DNA of 64,000 bases from JACCUZ01 sp038246575 (GTDB taxonomy: Bacteria > Actinomycetota > Actinomycetes > JACCUZ01): contig JBBRVU010000003.1 in assembly GCA_038246575.1 (NCBI GenBank), positions 1-64,000 of the forward strand, given 5' to 3'. A program made the translations under genes and the position numbers. The first letter of the stretch is position 1. The number at the start of each line of letters is the position of its first letter. Positions 9,080 to 17,016 of this stretch are shown here, piece after piece. The notes beneath the pieces are model-generated. The model had not been told where the DNA came from and did not search any database. It was given only the letters and a program-made list of their open reading frames with translations.

Positions 9080-9108
9080 TGAGTTACTCACATTTGAGAG
9101 TAACTCTC
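9080..9108. promoter_or_regulatory. Tandem palindromic TetR operator
   Basis: Two palindromes, TGAGTtACTCA (9080–9090) and GAGAGTaACTCTC (9096–9108), are centred 17 bp apart. Their cores are also inverted repeats of each other (GAGTTACTC versus GAGTAACTC). This lies directly upstream of the tetR start, as expected for an autoregulatory operator bound by two dimers. Confidence 0.65.
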
Positions 9109-9142
9109 ATTCGATAGGACGGGCAAGCCCTGGCTGTCCGCC

Positions 9143-9556
9143 TCAGCGCGGGGGCAGCAGCAGGACACGCCCTGCGGCGACTGCGGCCGAGTCCAGGGCG
9201 TTGAGGTCGATCATGGTCGCGATGGTCTCGCGCGGGTCGACGCCCGGAGCCTCGCGCCGGGCGATCTCCCACAGGGTCTCCCCCGGCCGCACGGTGACCC
9301 GCTCGACCGTGGTGGCGCTGCCGGAGCCGCGGGCGGTCCCCGCCGTGGCCAGCCCGCCGCCCGTGGCGAGCACGGCGAGGGCCACTGCGACGACGAGGGT
9401 GACGCCGGTGATCAGCAGCCGCGCCCGGCGGGTCAGCCGGGTCGGAGCGCTGTCGGCGGGACGCGCAGGTTCGCTGCTGGTCGGCCGGCTCTGCGCCGCC
9501 CGCGTGCTCGGGCGTGACTCGCGGGCCCATCCCGCCGACACGGTGATCGTGCTCAT
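9143..9556 (-). CDS. LysM-domain membrane protein, SOS-induced division inhibitor candidate
   Basis: 137 residues: a cytoplasmic N-terminal stretch, one membrane segment (ARLLITGVTLVVAVALAVLA, about residues 45–64), and a C-terminal LysM peptidoglycan-binding domain (VRPGETLWEIARREAPGVD). It is divergent from lexA and shares three LexA boxes with it. This is the arrangement of SOS division suppressors such as YneA, DivS and ChiZ. It is probably anchored in the membrane and slows septation after DNA damage. Sequence similarity within this group is weak outside LysM, so the role rests on context. Confidence 0.8.
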   Translation of the reverse strand: MSTITVSAGWARESRPSTRAAQSRPTSSEPARPADSAPTRLTRRARLLITGVTLVVAVALAVLATGGGLATAGTARGSGSATTVERVTVRPGETLWEIARREAPGVDPRETIATMIDLNALDSAAVAAGRVLLLPPR

Positions 9557-9602
9557 GGTTCCTCCAGCTGCTCGTCGCGCCTCTGCCACACCTTCGACCG
9601 AG

Positions 9603-9618
9603 TCGAACGTAAGTTCGA
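9603..9618. promoter_or_regulatory. LexA (SOS) box, perfect
   Basis: TCGAACGTAAGTTCGA matches the mycobacterial-type consensus TCGAAC-N4-GTTCGA exactly. It lies 47 bp upstream of the LysM gene in the divergent lexA promoter region. Confidence 0.9.
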
Positions 9619-9634
9619 TCGAACGTCTGTACGA
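9619..9634. promoter_or_regulatory. LexA box, one mismatch
   Basis: TCGAACGTCTGTACGA follows the first box with no gap and differs from the consensus at one base. Adjacent boxes suggest cooperative binding of two LexA dimers. Confidence 0.75.
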
Positions 9635-9671
9635 AGTTTTACCCCATCCCGGCGTCAATATCCAGCATTCT

Positions 9672-9687
9672 TCGAACATGTGTTTGA
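9672..9687. promoter_or_regulatory. LexA box, one mismatch, lexA-proximal
   Basis: TCGAACATGTGTTTGA differs from the consensus at one position in the right arm. It is the box nearest lexA, 95 bp before its start, and is the likely autoregulatory site. Confidence 0.75.
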
Positions 9688-9781
9688 TTGTGGGCCGGAC
9701 AATCGCTACGGTGCTGGAGGGGTTGGACACAACCCGTGGGACAGGGGCGGCGGGGCGCACCCGAGATGAGGCGGAGGCACG

Positions 9782-10510
9782 ATGGCACGCAAGGTGGGCA
9801 ACGTCGCAGAGATCCCGGACGGTCCGACCGACGAGAGCGGCCTGACCCCGCGGCAGCGCCGGGTCCTCGAGGTCATCCGTGACTCGGTCGAGCGCCGCGG
9901 CTATCCGCCGAGCATGCGCGAGATCGGCGAGGCCGTGGGGCTGACCAGCTCCTCCAGCGTCTCCCATCAGCTCTCGACGCTCGAGCGCAAGGGCTACCTG
10001 CGCCGTGACCCGAACCGCCCCCGCGCCATCGAGGTCCGCAGCCCCGAGCCGGGCGGCGCTGTTCGCTCCCCCTCGGCCGACGGGGCCGGTGGCAGCGTCC
10101 ACGACCTCGAGACCGGCAGCGGCGACGCCCGGCCGGCCGCTGCCTACATCCCGGTCGTCGGCCGCATCGCTGCCGGTGGCCCGATCCTGGCCGAGGAAGC
10201 GGTCGAGGACGTCTTCCCGCTGCCCCGCCAGGTCGTCGGCGAGGGCACCCTGTTCCTGCTGCAGGTGTCGGGCGACTCGATGGTCGACGCGGCAATCTGC
10301 GACGGCGACTGGGTCGTCGTGCGCCAGCAGCAGGTCGCGGACAACGGCGACATCGTGGCCGCCATGATCGACGGCGAAGCCACTGTGAAGACGTTCAAGC
10401 GGCGCGACGGACACGTGTGGCTGATGCCGCACAACCCGGCCTATGAGCCGATCGCCGGCGATGACGCCACCGTGCTCGGGCGCGTCACCGCGGTGCTACG
10501 CCGGCTCTGA
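9782..10510 (+). CDS. lexA: SOS repressor LexA
   Basis: A 242-residue repressor and self-cleaving serine protease. The N-terminal winged helix-turn-helix includes [20 protein letters not shown]. The cleavage site is Ala131–Gly132 in GRIAAGGPI, the nucleophile is Ser166 in SGDSMVDA, and the general base is Lys203 in ATVKTFKR. A good GGAGG ribosome site lies 4 nt before the ATG. It is expected to repress itself, the LysM gene, recA and the DUF222/HNH gene in this window, all of which have boxes. Confidence 0.97.
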   Translation: MARKVGNVAEIPDGPTDESGLTPRQRRVLEVIRDSVERRGYPPSMREIGEAVGLTSSSSVSHQLSTLERKGYLRRDPNRPRAIEVRSPEPGGAVRSPSADGAGGSVHDLETGSGDARPAAAYIPVVGRIAAGGPILAEEAVEDVFPLPRQVVGEGTLFLLQVSGDSMVDAAICDGDWVVVRQQQVADNGDIVAAMIDGEATVKTFKRRDGHVWLMPHNPAYEPIAGDDATVLGRVTAVLRRL

Positions 10511-10527
10511 CCTGCTGGCTACCGCCT

Positions 10528-10549
10528 GCTGACGGCGGACCCCGTCAGC
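10528..10549. terminator. Hairpin between lexA and the ligase gene
   Basis: GCTGACGG (10528–10535) pairs with CCGTCAGC (10542–10549) around a 6-nt loop, in the gap between convergent genes. It overlaps the ligase stop codon region. Probably a shared terminator; no T-run. Confidence 0.5.
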
Positions 10550-11999
10550 TCTCCGGCACGACGTCGTCGGCGTCCTTGTCCGGGCGCAGTCCGCGCCAGG
10601 ACGGGTGGCGTAGCCGGCCCTCGCGGGTCCACTCGGTGAAGGCGACCTCGCCGACCAACCGCGGTGTGACCCAGTGGGCGTCCCGCGCGTGCGCCCGCGG
10701 CAGCTCGTCCGCGAACGGGGGCGTCTTGCGCGCCAGCGGCCGCAGCTGCGTCGCAAGGTCCTCGAGCATCCGCGCGGTGAACCCGGTGCCGACGTGCCCG
10801 GCGTACACCAGCCGGTCGTCCTCGTCGTGCACCCCGAGCAGCAGCGAGCCGATGCCACCGGCCCGGCGTCCCTCCCCCGGGCGCCAGCCGCCGATCACGA
10901 CCTCCTGGACCTGGACGTGCTTGACCTTCACCCACGCCCTCGATCGCCGGCCCGTTTCGTAGCGCGAGTCCCGCCGCTTGGCGATCACCCCCTCCAGCCC
11001 CTGGTCCTGCGAGACGGCGAGTGCGGCGGCTCCGTCGCCCTCGAACGCCGGTGGCGCGGCCCAGCGCACGCCGGAAAGCGGCAGCTCGGCCAGCACTGCC
11101 CGGCGTTCGTCGTAGGTCAGTCCGACCAGGGACCGGCCGGCCGCGTGCAGCACGTCGAAGACGAGATAGGTCACCGGCACGCGCGCGCGCAGGCTCTCAC
11201 CGGGTCGCTGGACGTGCATCCGCTGCTGCAGCTCGCCGAAGCTCGGCCGGCCGTCGGCATCGAACGCGACGATCTCCCCGTCGAGCACGACCCTTGTCGC
11301 CCCGAGAGCGTCGCCGAGCCCGCGCAGCTCGGGGTAGGTGGCGGTGACGTCTCTGTCGTTGCGGGTGAGCACCCGGACGCTGCCACGGTCGACGTACACC
11401 ACGGCGCGAACGCCGTCCCACTTCATCTCGAACGCCCAGCGCGACTCGTCGGCCGCCGACGGCAGCTCGCCGGGAGTCGCGAGCATCGGCTTGACCAGGT
11501 CGGGCAGCGGCTCGGCGTCGGGGTCGGCCGGCGGGTCCATGCGGTGGATCATCCAGTCCTTCCCGCGGGTGCGGAAGAGGACGTAGCGGCCCTGCGCGCG
11601 TTCGCCGGCCAGGACCACCTTCACCTCGTCGTCGCTCCACTTCTCGCAGACGTAGGTGCCGCGGTCCCAGATCGTCACGGCGCCGCCGCCGTACTCCCCG
11701 GCCGGGATGTCGCCGGCGAAGGACGCGTACTCCAGCGGGTGGTCCTCGGTGTGCACCGCGAGGTGGTTTCGACCGGGGTCGTCGGGCACGCCCTTGGGCA
11801 GCGCCCACGACACGAGCACGCCGGCGCGCTCGAGGCGGAAGTCCCAGTGCAGGCGCCGCGCGTGGTGTTCCTGGATGACGAAGGTGTCGTCCTTCCCCGC
11901 GGGCAGGGGGCTCGCAGCGGGGACCGGCTCCGGCGTGCGGCTGCGGTCCCGCTTGCTGCGGTACGTCGTCAGGGGATCGTCTTTTCGCGCCCGGGCCAT
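10545..11999 (-). CDS. ligD: LigD-type ATP-dependent DNA ligase (3'-phosphoesterase + ligase)
   Basis: 484 residues. The first ~155 form a LigD 3'-phosphoesterase domain (HHARRLHWDFRLE, then LPKGVP, HTEDHPLEYASF, GEYGGG). The rest is an ATP-dependent ligase with the adenylated lysine in FEMKWDGVRA (Lys193), the nick-binding motif VLDGEIVAFD, and the OB-fold region EVVIGGWRPGEG. The polymerase domain found in three-domain LigD proteins is absent, and no ku gene lies in the window. It probably acts in end joining or gap repair with partners encoded elsewhere. Confidence 0.9.
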   Translation of the reverse strand: MARARKDDPLTTYRSKRDRSRTPEPVPAASPLPAGKDDTFVIQEHHARRLHWDFRLERAGVLVSWALPKGVPDDPGRNHLAVHTEDHPLEYASFAGDIPAGEYGGGAVTIWDRGTYVCEKWSDDEVKVVLAGERAQGRYVLFRTRGKDWMIHRMDPPADPDAEPLPDLVKPMLATPGELPSAADESRWAFEMKWDGVRAVVYVDRGSVRVLTRNDRDVTATYPELRGLGDALGATRVVLDGEIVAFDADGRPSFGELQQRMHVQRPGESLRARVPVTYLVFDVLHAAGRSLVGLTYDERRAVLAELPLSGVRWAAPPAFEGDGAAALAVSQDQGLEGVIAKRRDSRYETGRRSRAWVKVKHVQVQEVVIGGWRPGEGRRAGGIGSLLLGVHDEDDRLVYAGHVGTGFTARMLEDLATQLRPLARKTPPFADELPRAHARDAHWVTPRLVGEVAFTEWTREGRLRHPSWRGLRPDKDADDVVPES

Positions 12000-12034
12000 G
12001 ACCCCAGTGTTGCCAATGAGACCGCGGTCGATGC

Positions 12035-13987
12035 CTACGAGGCTGAGGCCGCAGCCGACTCGGTCGCCGAAGCCGTACCGCCGACCAGCCGCCGCAGGGC
12101 ACCTAGCGCAACCTCGCGATCGGTGGTGACCCAGAACGGCGGCAGCGACGAGCGCAGGAACGTGCCGTAGCGCGCCGTGGCCAGCCGCGAGTCGAGCACC
12201 GCGACCATCCCTCGGTCCGCGTCGCGGCGGATCAGCCGACCGGAGCCCTGCGCCAGCCGAAGGGCTGCGTGCGAGGCTGCGACGGTCATGAAGCCGTTGC
12301 CGCCCGCGTCGGCCACGGCCTGCTGCCGCGCCGACATCAGCGGGTCATCGGGGCGCGGGAACGGGATGCGGTCGATGACCACGAGCTGGCAGGCGTCGCC
12401 CGGGACGTCGACCCCTTGCCACAGCGACAGCGTGCCGAACAGACAGGTGGCCTCGTCCGCGGCGAAGTCGCGGACCAGTGCTGCCGTCCGGTCCTCGCCC
12501 TGGCACAGCACCGGGACGTCGAGCCGCTCCCGGATCTCCTCGGCCGCCGTTTCGGCCGCCCGCATCGACGAGAAGAGCCCGAGGGTGCGCCCGCCGGCGG
12601 CCTCGACCAGCGCGGCAAGCTCGTCCATCGCCGCCGGCGACGCCCCGTCGCGGCCGGGCGCGGGCAGGTGGCGGGCGACGTACAGGATGGCCTGGCGCGG
12701 GTAGTCGAAGGGCGACCCGACGTCGATGCCGGTCCACTCCGGCGCGCCTTCTCCGGTGAGACCGACCTGGCGGGCGACCGCGTCGAACGACCCGCCGACC
12801 TCCAGCGTCGCGCTGGTCATCACGACGGTCCGGTCGCCGAAGAGGCGGTCGCGCAACACGCCGTTGACCGCCAGGGGCGCGACCCGCAGGAGCCGGCCGC
12901 GACGCTGCTCGGCGGCGACCCAGCTGACGTCGACCGTCGCGTGCGCCGCCAGCCGGGACGCGGTGTCGAAGACGGTCTCCAGCGCGGACTGGGCGACCTT
13001 CTTGGCGCCGTCGTCGCTGTCCTTGTGCCTGGCCAGGTCGGAGAGCACGGCGCGGGCGGCGTCCCGGACGGTGGCCAGCGCCGCGGCGAGGACCTCGGGC
13101 AGCTCGACGAGGCGACCCTCGTCCACCTCGGCCAGCGCCGCGGTCAGCAGGTCGGCGGAGTCGGCGAGGTCGTCGGTGTCGTCGACGAGGCGACGGGCGC
13201 GGGCCGCCGCCCGTTCGATCATGGCCGGCGCCAGCTCACCGGTGGCGACACCGGTGACCCGGTCGACCAGCTCGTGCCCCTCGTCCACGACGACGACGTC
13301 GTGCTCGGGCAGCAGCGGCAGCCCCTCGAGTGCGTCGATCGCGAGCAGCGCGTGGTTGGTGACGACGACGTCGGCGCGAGCCGCCTGCTCCCTGGCGAGC
13401 TCGGCGAAGCACTCACCGCCGCGCGGGCACTTGGATGCGCCCAGGCACTCGCGCGAGGTGACGCTGATCTGTCGCCAGGCACGGTCGCTCACGCCGGGAC
13501 TCAGCTCGTCGCGGTCGCCCGTCTCGGTCCCGTCGGCCCAGCCGCGCAGCCGGACGACGTCCTTGCCCAGCTGTGTCGTGGGCGACGGGTCGAACAGCGC
13601 CTCCTCGCCGTCGTCCGGAAGCCCGCCCTCGAGGCGGTTCCGGCACACGTAGTTGGAGCGGCCCTTGAGGATCGCGTACGTCGGGCGCCGGCCCAGCAGC
13701 GGTGCGACGGCGTCGACGAGCTGCGGAAGATCGCGGGTCACGACCTGCTGCTGAAGCGCGATCGTCGCGGTGGCGACCACCACCGGCTCCTTGTGCAGCA
13801 GCGCCGGCACCAGGTAGGCCAGCGACTTGCCGGTGCCGGTCCCGGCCTGGACCAGCAGGTGGCGCTCGTCGCGGATCGCAGCCGCGACCTCGTCGGCCAT
13901 CCGGACCTGGCCGGGGCGCTCGGTGCCGCCGACCGCAGCGACCGCCGCGTCCAGCAGCGCGCGAACGGTCGGCTGCTCGTCGGTCAC
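12035..13987 (-). CDS. dinG: DinG/Rad3-like ATP-dependent DNA helicase
   Basis: A 650-residue superfamily 2 helicase. Motif I is AGTGTGKSLAYLVP, motif II is VVVDEGHEL, and the C-terminal motif VI region reads RLAQGSGRLIRRDADRG. Four cysteines placed as in iron-sulfur XPD/DinG helicases are visible (NYVCRN; RECLGASKCPRGGEC), so a 4Fe-4S cluster is likely. These enzymes unwind 5'-to-3' and clear R-loops or damaged forks. No LexA box lies at its start. It is followed by a GGDEF-EAL gene 50 bp upstream on the map but downstream in transcription order of the neighbouring block. Confidence 0.88.
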   Translation of the reverse strand: MTDEQPTVRALLDAAVAAVGGTERPGQVRMADEVAAAIRDERHLLVQAGTGTGKSLAYLVPALLHKEPVVVATATIALQQQVVTRDLPQLVDAVAPLLGRRPTYAILKGRSNYVCRNRLEGGLPDDGEEALFDPSPTTQLGKDVVRLRGWADGTETGDRDELSPGVSDRAWRQISVTSRECLGASKCPRGGECFAELAREQAARADVVVTNHALLAIDALEGLPLLPEHDVVVVDEGHELVDRVTGVATGELAPAMIERAAARARRLVDDTDDLADSADLLTAALAEVDEGRLVELPEVLAAALATVRDAARAVLSDLARHKDSDDGAKKVAQSALETVFDTASRLAAHATVDVSWVAAEQRRGRLLRVAPLAVNGVLRDRLFGDRTVVMTSATLEVGGSFDAVARQVGLTGEGAPEWTGIDVGSPFDYPRQAILYVARHLPAPGRDGASPAAMDELAALVEAAGGRTLGLFSSMRAAETAAEEIRERLDVPVLCQGEDRTAALVRDFAADEATCLFGTLSLWQGVDVPGDACQLVVIDRIPFPRPDDPLMSARQQAVADAGGNGFMTVAASHAALRLAQGSGRLIRRDADRGMVAVLDSRLATARYGTFLRSSLPPFWVTTDREVALGALRRLVGGTASATESAAASAS

Positions 13988-14022
13988 CGCCCGAGGCTAT
14001 CGGCGCCGGGCAACCGGCCGGC

Positions 14023-14033
14023 GCTTCAGCAGG
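14023..14033 (+). repeat. GCTTCAGCAGG repeat, distal copy
   Basis: Part of a 12-mer, CGCTTCAGCAGG, that ends 4 nt before the complement of the GGDEF-EAL stop codon. The same word occurs three more times at 16951–17002, at the other end of that gene. Confidence 0.55.
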
Positions 14034-14037
14034 TGGG

Positions 14038-16740
14038 TCAGGCGTGCGTACGGCTGGGGAGGCGGGTCAGGGCCTCGGCGCGCGACTGCTCCTCGAGCAG
14101 CTCGTCGATCTCCTCGGGCGGCAACGGGCGGGAGAACAGGTACCCCTGGCCGAAGATGCAGCCCATCTCCTCCAGGGAGTTGCGCTGGTCCGGCGTCTCG
14201 ATCCCTTCGGCCACGGTGTCCAGCCGCAGCGAGTCGCCGAGCGAGACGATCGTGCGCACGAGCTCGCCACGCCCCGAGTCCTCGCCGACGTGCGCGACGA
14301 ACGACTTGTCGATCTTGAGAATGTCCACCGGGAACCGGGACAGGTAGGACAGCGACGAGTAGCCGGTGCCGAAGTCGTCAACGGCGATGCTGACACCCAG
14401 CTTCTTCACGTGCGTGAGCAGATCGACGACCTCCTCGGTCCGGTCCATCAGGACCGTCTCGGTCATCTCCAGGGTCAGCGCCCGCCCCGGCAGACCGCTG
14501 GCGGCCAGCATGTCGTGCACCATGCGGGGCAGCCCCGGCTCGAGCTGGCGAACCGACACGTTCACGGCCATCTTGAAGTGACCGCCGGGCATCGCGTGAC
14601 GCTGCCAGAGCACGCCCTGCCGGCAGCTCTCCTGCAGCGCCCATCGCCCGATCTCCCCCACCAGCCCGCACTCCTCGGCGAGATCGATGAAGTCGCTGGG
14701 CGGCACGAGACCGAGCTCGCGATGGTTCCAGCGCACCAGGGCCTCGACCCCGATGATGCGCGCGCTGACCAGCTCGACGACCGGCTGGTAGTAGAGGACG
14801 AGGTCGCCCCGCGACACGGCCTGGCGCAGCTCGCGCTCGGCCTCGACCCGGGCCAGCAGGGCGTCGTGCATCTGCACCTCGAACCGGACAAAGTCCAGTT
14901 CCCGGTCGTTCTTGGCGCGGTACATGGCCAGGTCGGCGTTGCGCTGGAGCTGGTCGGCGGTCTCATCACCGCTGTCGCTCACCGCGATGCCGGTCGACGC
15001 GCTGAGCGCCAGCTCGCGACCGTCGAGGAAGAACGGCGCGGTCAGGGCCCCACGGATTCGCTTGGCCACCCAGGTGGCGCCCTCCTCGGCGTCAGCACCA
15101 CTGACGAGGATCGCGAACTCGTCACCGCCGAGGCGCGCGACCAGGTCGTGCGGGCGTACGGAGTTGAGCAGGCGCTTGGCGACCAGTCCGAGCAGCTCGT
15201 CACCGATGTGATGGCCAGCCGCGTCGTTGACTGCCTTGAAACCGTCGAGGTCCAGGAAGAGCACGGCAACCTCGGCGGGTCCGAGCGCCACCCGCAGCGC
15301 CGCGTCGACCTTCGACCGGAACAACGTGCGGTTGGCCAGGCCGGTGAGTGCGTCGGAGAACGCGGCCTGGGTGAGCTGCTCCTCCAGGCGCCGGCGCTCG
15401 GACACGTCGCGAGTGTTGAGCACGAGTCCCCGGATGTCCGGATCGTGGAGCAGCGAGGTGATCGTCGTCTCGGTCTCGCACCAGTGGCCGCTCTTCGCCC
15501 AGATCGCCAGCTCGAGGGTCAGCGGCCGCCCCGGGCTGCGCGCAGCCGTCGCCAGCGCGACCTCGAAACGCCGTCCGTCGGCCGGTCGCAGCAGGTGCGA
15601 CATCCGCGTACCGACCAGGCGTTCCGGATCGTGGCCAAGGATGCCCATCACCGAGGGGGTCTGGAAGCGCACCACCCCGCGCACATCGACCACGGTGATC
15701 ACGTCGGAGCTGTTCTGCACCAGCGAGCGGAACCACTTCTCGCGTTCCCCCAGGGAGATCGTCCGGCGCAGGACGACGTCTTCCAGGGTGCGCTCGGTGG
15801 CCAGGCTGTCCAGCCGGGCGAGCACTCCTCCGCTGATCAAGGTGATCGACAGCAGCACGGCCGACGCGACCGTCGGCGCATTGAGACTCTGATGGAGCAC
15901 TGCGGAGCCGCCCAGGACCAGCGCTGCGACGGCGAGCGGTGCCAGCGGCACGAGAACCGCCACCCGTTCCCGCCAAGCCATGGCCCGGTCCGACTCCTCC
16001 TCGTCCGGGGGTGCGAACGACGCGGCGGCAAAGAGCAGCACGACGACGGTTCGCAGCGCCAGCACCAGTGTCGGCGGCGCGTCCTGACGAACGACGATGT
16101 CGGTGGCTGAGAGCAGGACCGCGCCGACGGTGACGTGTGCCAGCGGCACGATCGACAGCCCGCCCGGCCGGCGGGCACGGGCGAGGACGGCCACCGCCAC
16201 AGTGGCGAGCCCGACGTCGACCACGGGGTGGACCAGAACTCCGAGGTCGGCGGGCAACAGCGCGGATCCGCTGGGGAGCACCACCTCGGCGACCGGGACG
16301 GCGAAGGCGAAGCCCGCCGTGGCGGCGTCCAGCACCACGCGCAGCCGCCCCCCGCGGCTCTCCTCCGGGGCCGGCAACAGCACCAGGGCGGCTGCGATGA
16401 GGACTGCCACCAGGACATGCCCCGGGTCCACGACGTCCGACGAGGATCCGGCGGTCCGGGCCTGGTCGGCCATCCAGCCGACGATCGTGATCACGGCGGC
16501 GGCAAGCAGCCACCAGGGCAGCCGTTGCCGCAGAGATGCCGCCCGTCCCGCGCGCCGGACAAGCAGGGCCAGAGCGACGACTGATGCTCCGGCCAGGGAT
16601 CCGAGAGCGAGCCAGCCTGCGAGCGCGGACATCCCGAGGGCCGGCATGCCGACGGCGAGCGCCGACAGCGCAGCCGAGGCCGCCAGGGCGGTGACCAGCG
16701 GCCGCGACAGGCCCCACCGCCCTCCGTGGGGGTTGTCCAT
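14038..16740 (-). CDS. Membrane GGDEF-EAL protein with PAS domain (c-di-GMP turnover)
   Basis: About 900 residues: roughly eight to ten N-terminal membrane segments, a PAS domain (SLVQNSSDVITVVDVRG), a GGDEF domain with intact RLGGDEF, and an EAL domain with EALVRW, MTETVLMD and VDDFGTGYSSL. Both catalytic signatures are intact, so it could make and degrade cyclic di-GMP. I chose the ATG at 16740 because it directly precedes the first membrane helix and the frame upstream (to a GTG at 16950) has low third-position GC. The short repeat GCTTCAGCAGG brackets the gene. Confidence 0.85.
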   Translation of the reverse strand: MDNPHGGRWGLSRPLVTALAASAALSALAVGMPALGMSALAGWLALGSLAGASVVALALLVRRAGRAASLRQRLPWWLLAAAVITIVGWMADQARTAGSSSDVVDPGHVLVAVLIAAALVLLPAPEESRGGRLRVVLDAATAGFAFAVPVAEVVLPSGSALLPADLGVLVHPVVDVGLATVAVAVLARARRPGGLSIVPLAHVTVGAVLLSATDIVVRQDAPPTLVLALRTVVVLLFAAASFAPPDEEESDRAMAWRERVAVLVPLAPLAVAALVLGGSAVLHQSLNAPTVASAVLLSITLISGGVLARLDSLATERTLEDVVLRRTISLGEREKWFRSLVQNSSDVITVVDVRGVVRFQTPSVMGILGHDPERLVGTRMSHLLRPADGRRFEVALATAARSPGRPLTLELAIWAKSGHWCETETTITSLLHDPDIRGLVLNTRDVSERRRLEEQLTQAAFSDALTGLANRTLFRSKVDAALRVALGPAEVAVLFLDLDGFKAVNDAAGHHIGDELLGLVAKRLLNSVRPHDLVARLGGDEFAILVSGADAEEGATWVAKRIRGALTAPFFLDGRELALSASTGIAVSDSGDETADQLQRNADLAMYRAKNDRELDFVRFEVQMHDALLARVEAERELRQAVSRGDLVLYYQPVVELVSARIIGVEALVRWNHRELGLVPPSDFIDLAEECGLVGEIGRWALQESCRQGVLWQRHAMPGGHFKMAVNVSVRQLEPGLPRMVHDMLAASGLPGRALTLEMTETVLMDRTEEVVDLLTHVKKLGVSIAVDDFGTGYSSLSYLSRFPVDILKIDKSFVAHVGEDSGRGELVRTIVSLGDSLRLDTVAEGIETPDQRNSLEEMGCIFGQGYLFSRPLPPEEIDELLEEQSRAEALTRLPSRTHA

Positions 16741-16951
16741 ACCAGTGGTGTTCGACCGTTGTGGCGCTCGGGTTGACCGTGGCGGGCCGCTCGGTTCCGC
16801 AGCCGTGGCGGCTGCGTACACCGGGGCCTGCTGCCCGTCATCGCCCCCGGCCGCCCGCTTCATCCGGTCCATGATCGCGCCCGGAGGCCCGTTCCGCAGG
16901 CCGATGCACGCTTTCGGCCTGCCGGAGCACGCCCGCCGGTCGCCGCACACC

Positions 16952-16982
16952 GCTTCAGCAGGCAGGTGATTGCTTCAGCAGG
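16952..16982 (+). repeat. Two direct copies of GCTTCAGCAGG
   Basis: Copies at 16952–16962 and 16972–16982, period 20. An inverted copy follows at 16991–17001. A fourth copy is at 14023. Confidence 0.7.
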
Positions 16983-17016
16983 TGTCTACGCCTGCTGAAG
17001 CGATCACCCGCCTGCC
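16961..17016 (-). terminator. Long hairpin after hflX
   Basis: Positions 16961–16982 pair with 16991–17016 around an 8-nt loop. The inner 11 bp are perfect (GCTTCAGCAGG / CCTGCTGAAGC); the outer part pairs with one mismatch and a 4-nt bulge. It overlaps the hflX stop codon and lies ahead of the GGDEF-EAL gene, so it probably ends hflX transcription. No U-tract is visible. Confidence 0.55.

Noticed and set aside
12269..16110. Very long plus-strand open frames antisense to dinG and the GGDEF-EAL gene
   Set aside because: Mirror-frame artefacts of high GC; the minus-strand genes carry clear motifs.
16741..16950. N-terminal extension of the GGDEF-EAL protein to GTG 16950
   Set aside because: Low third-position GC and Pro/Ser-rich residues, no ribosome site; the ATG at 16740 precedes the first helix.
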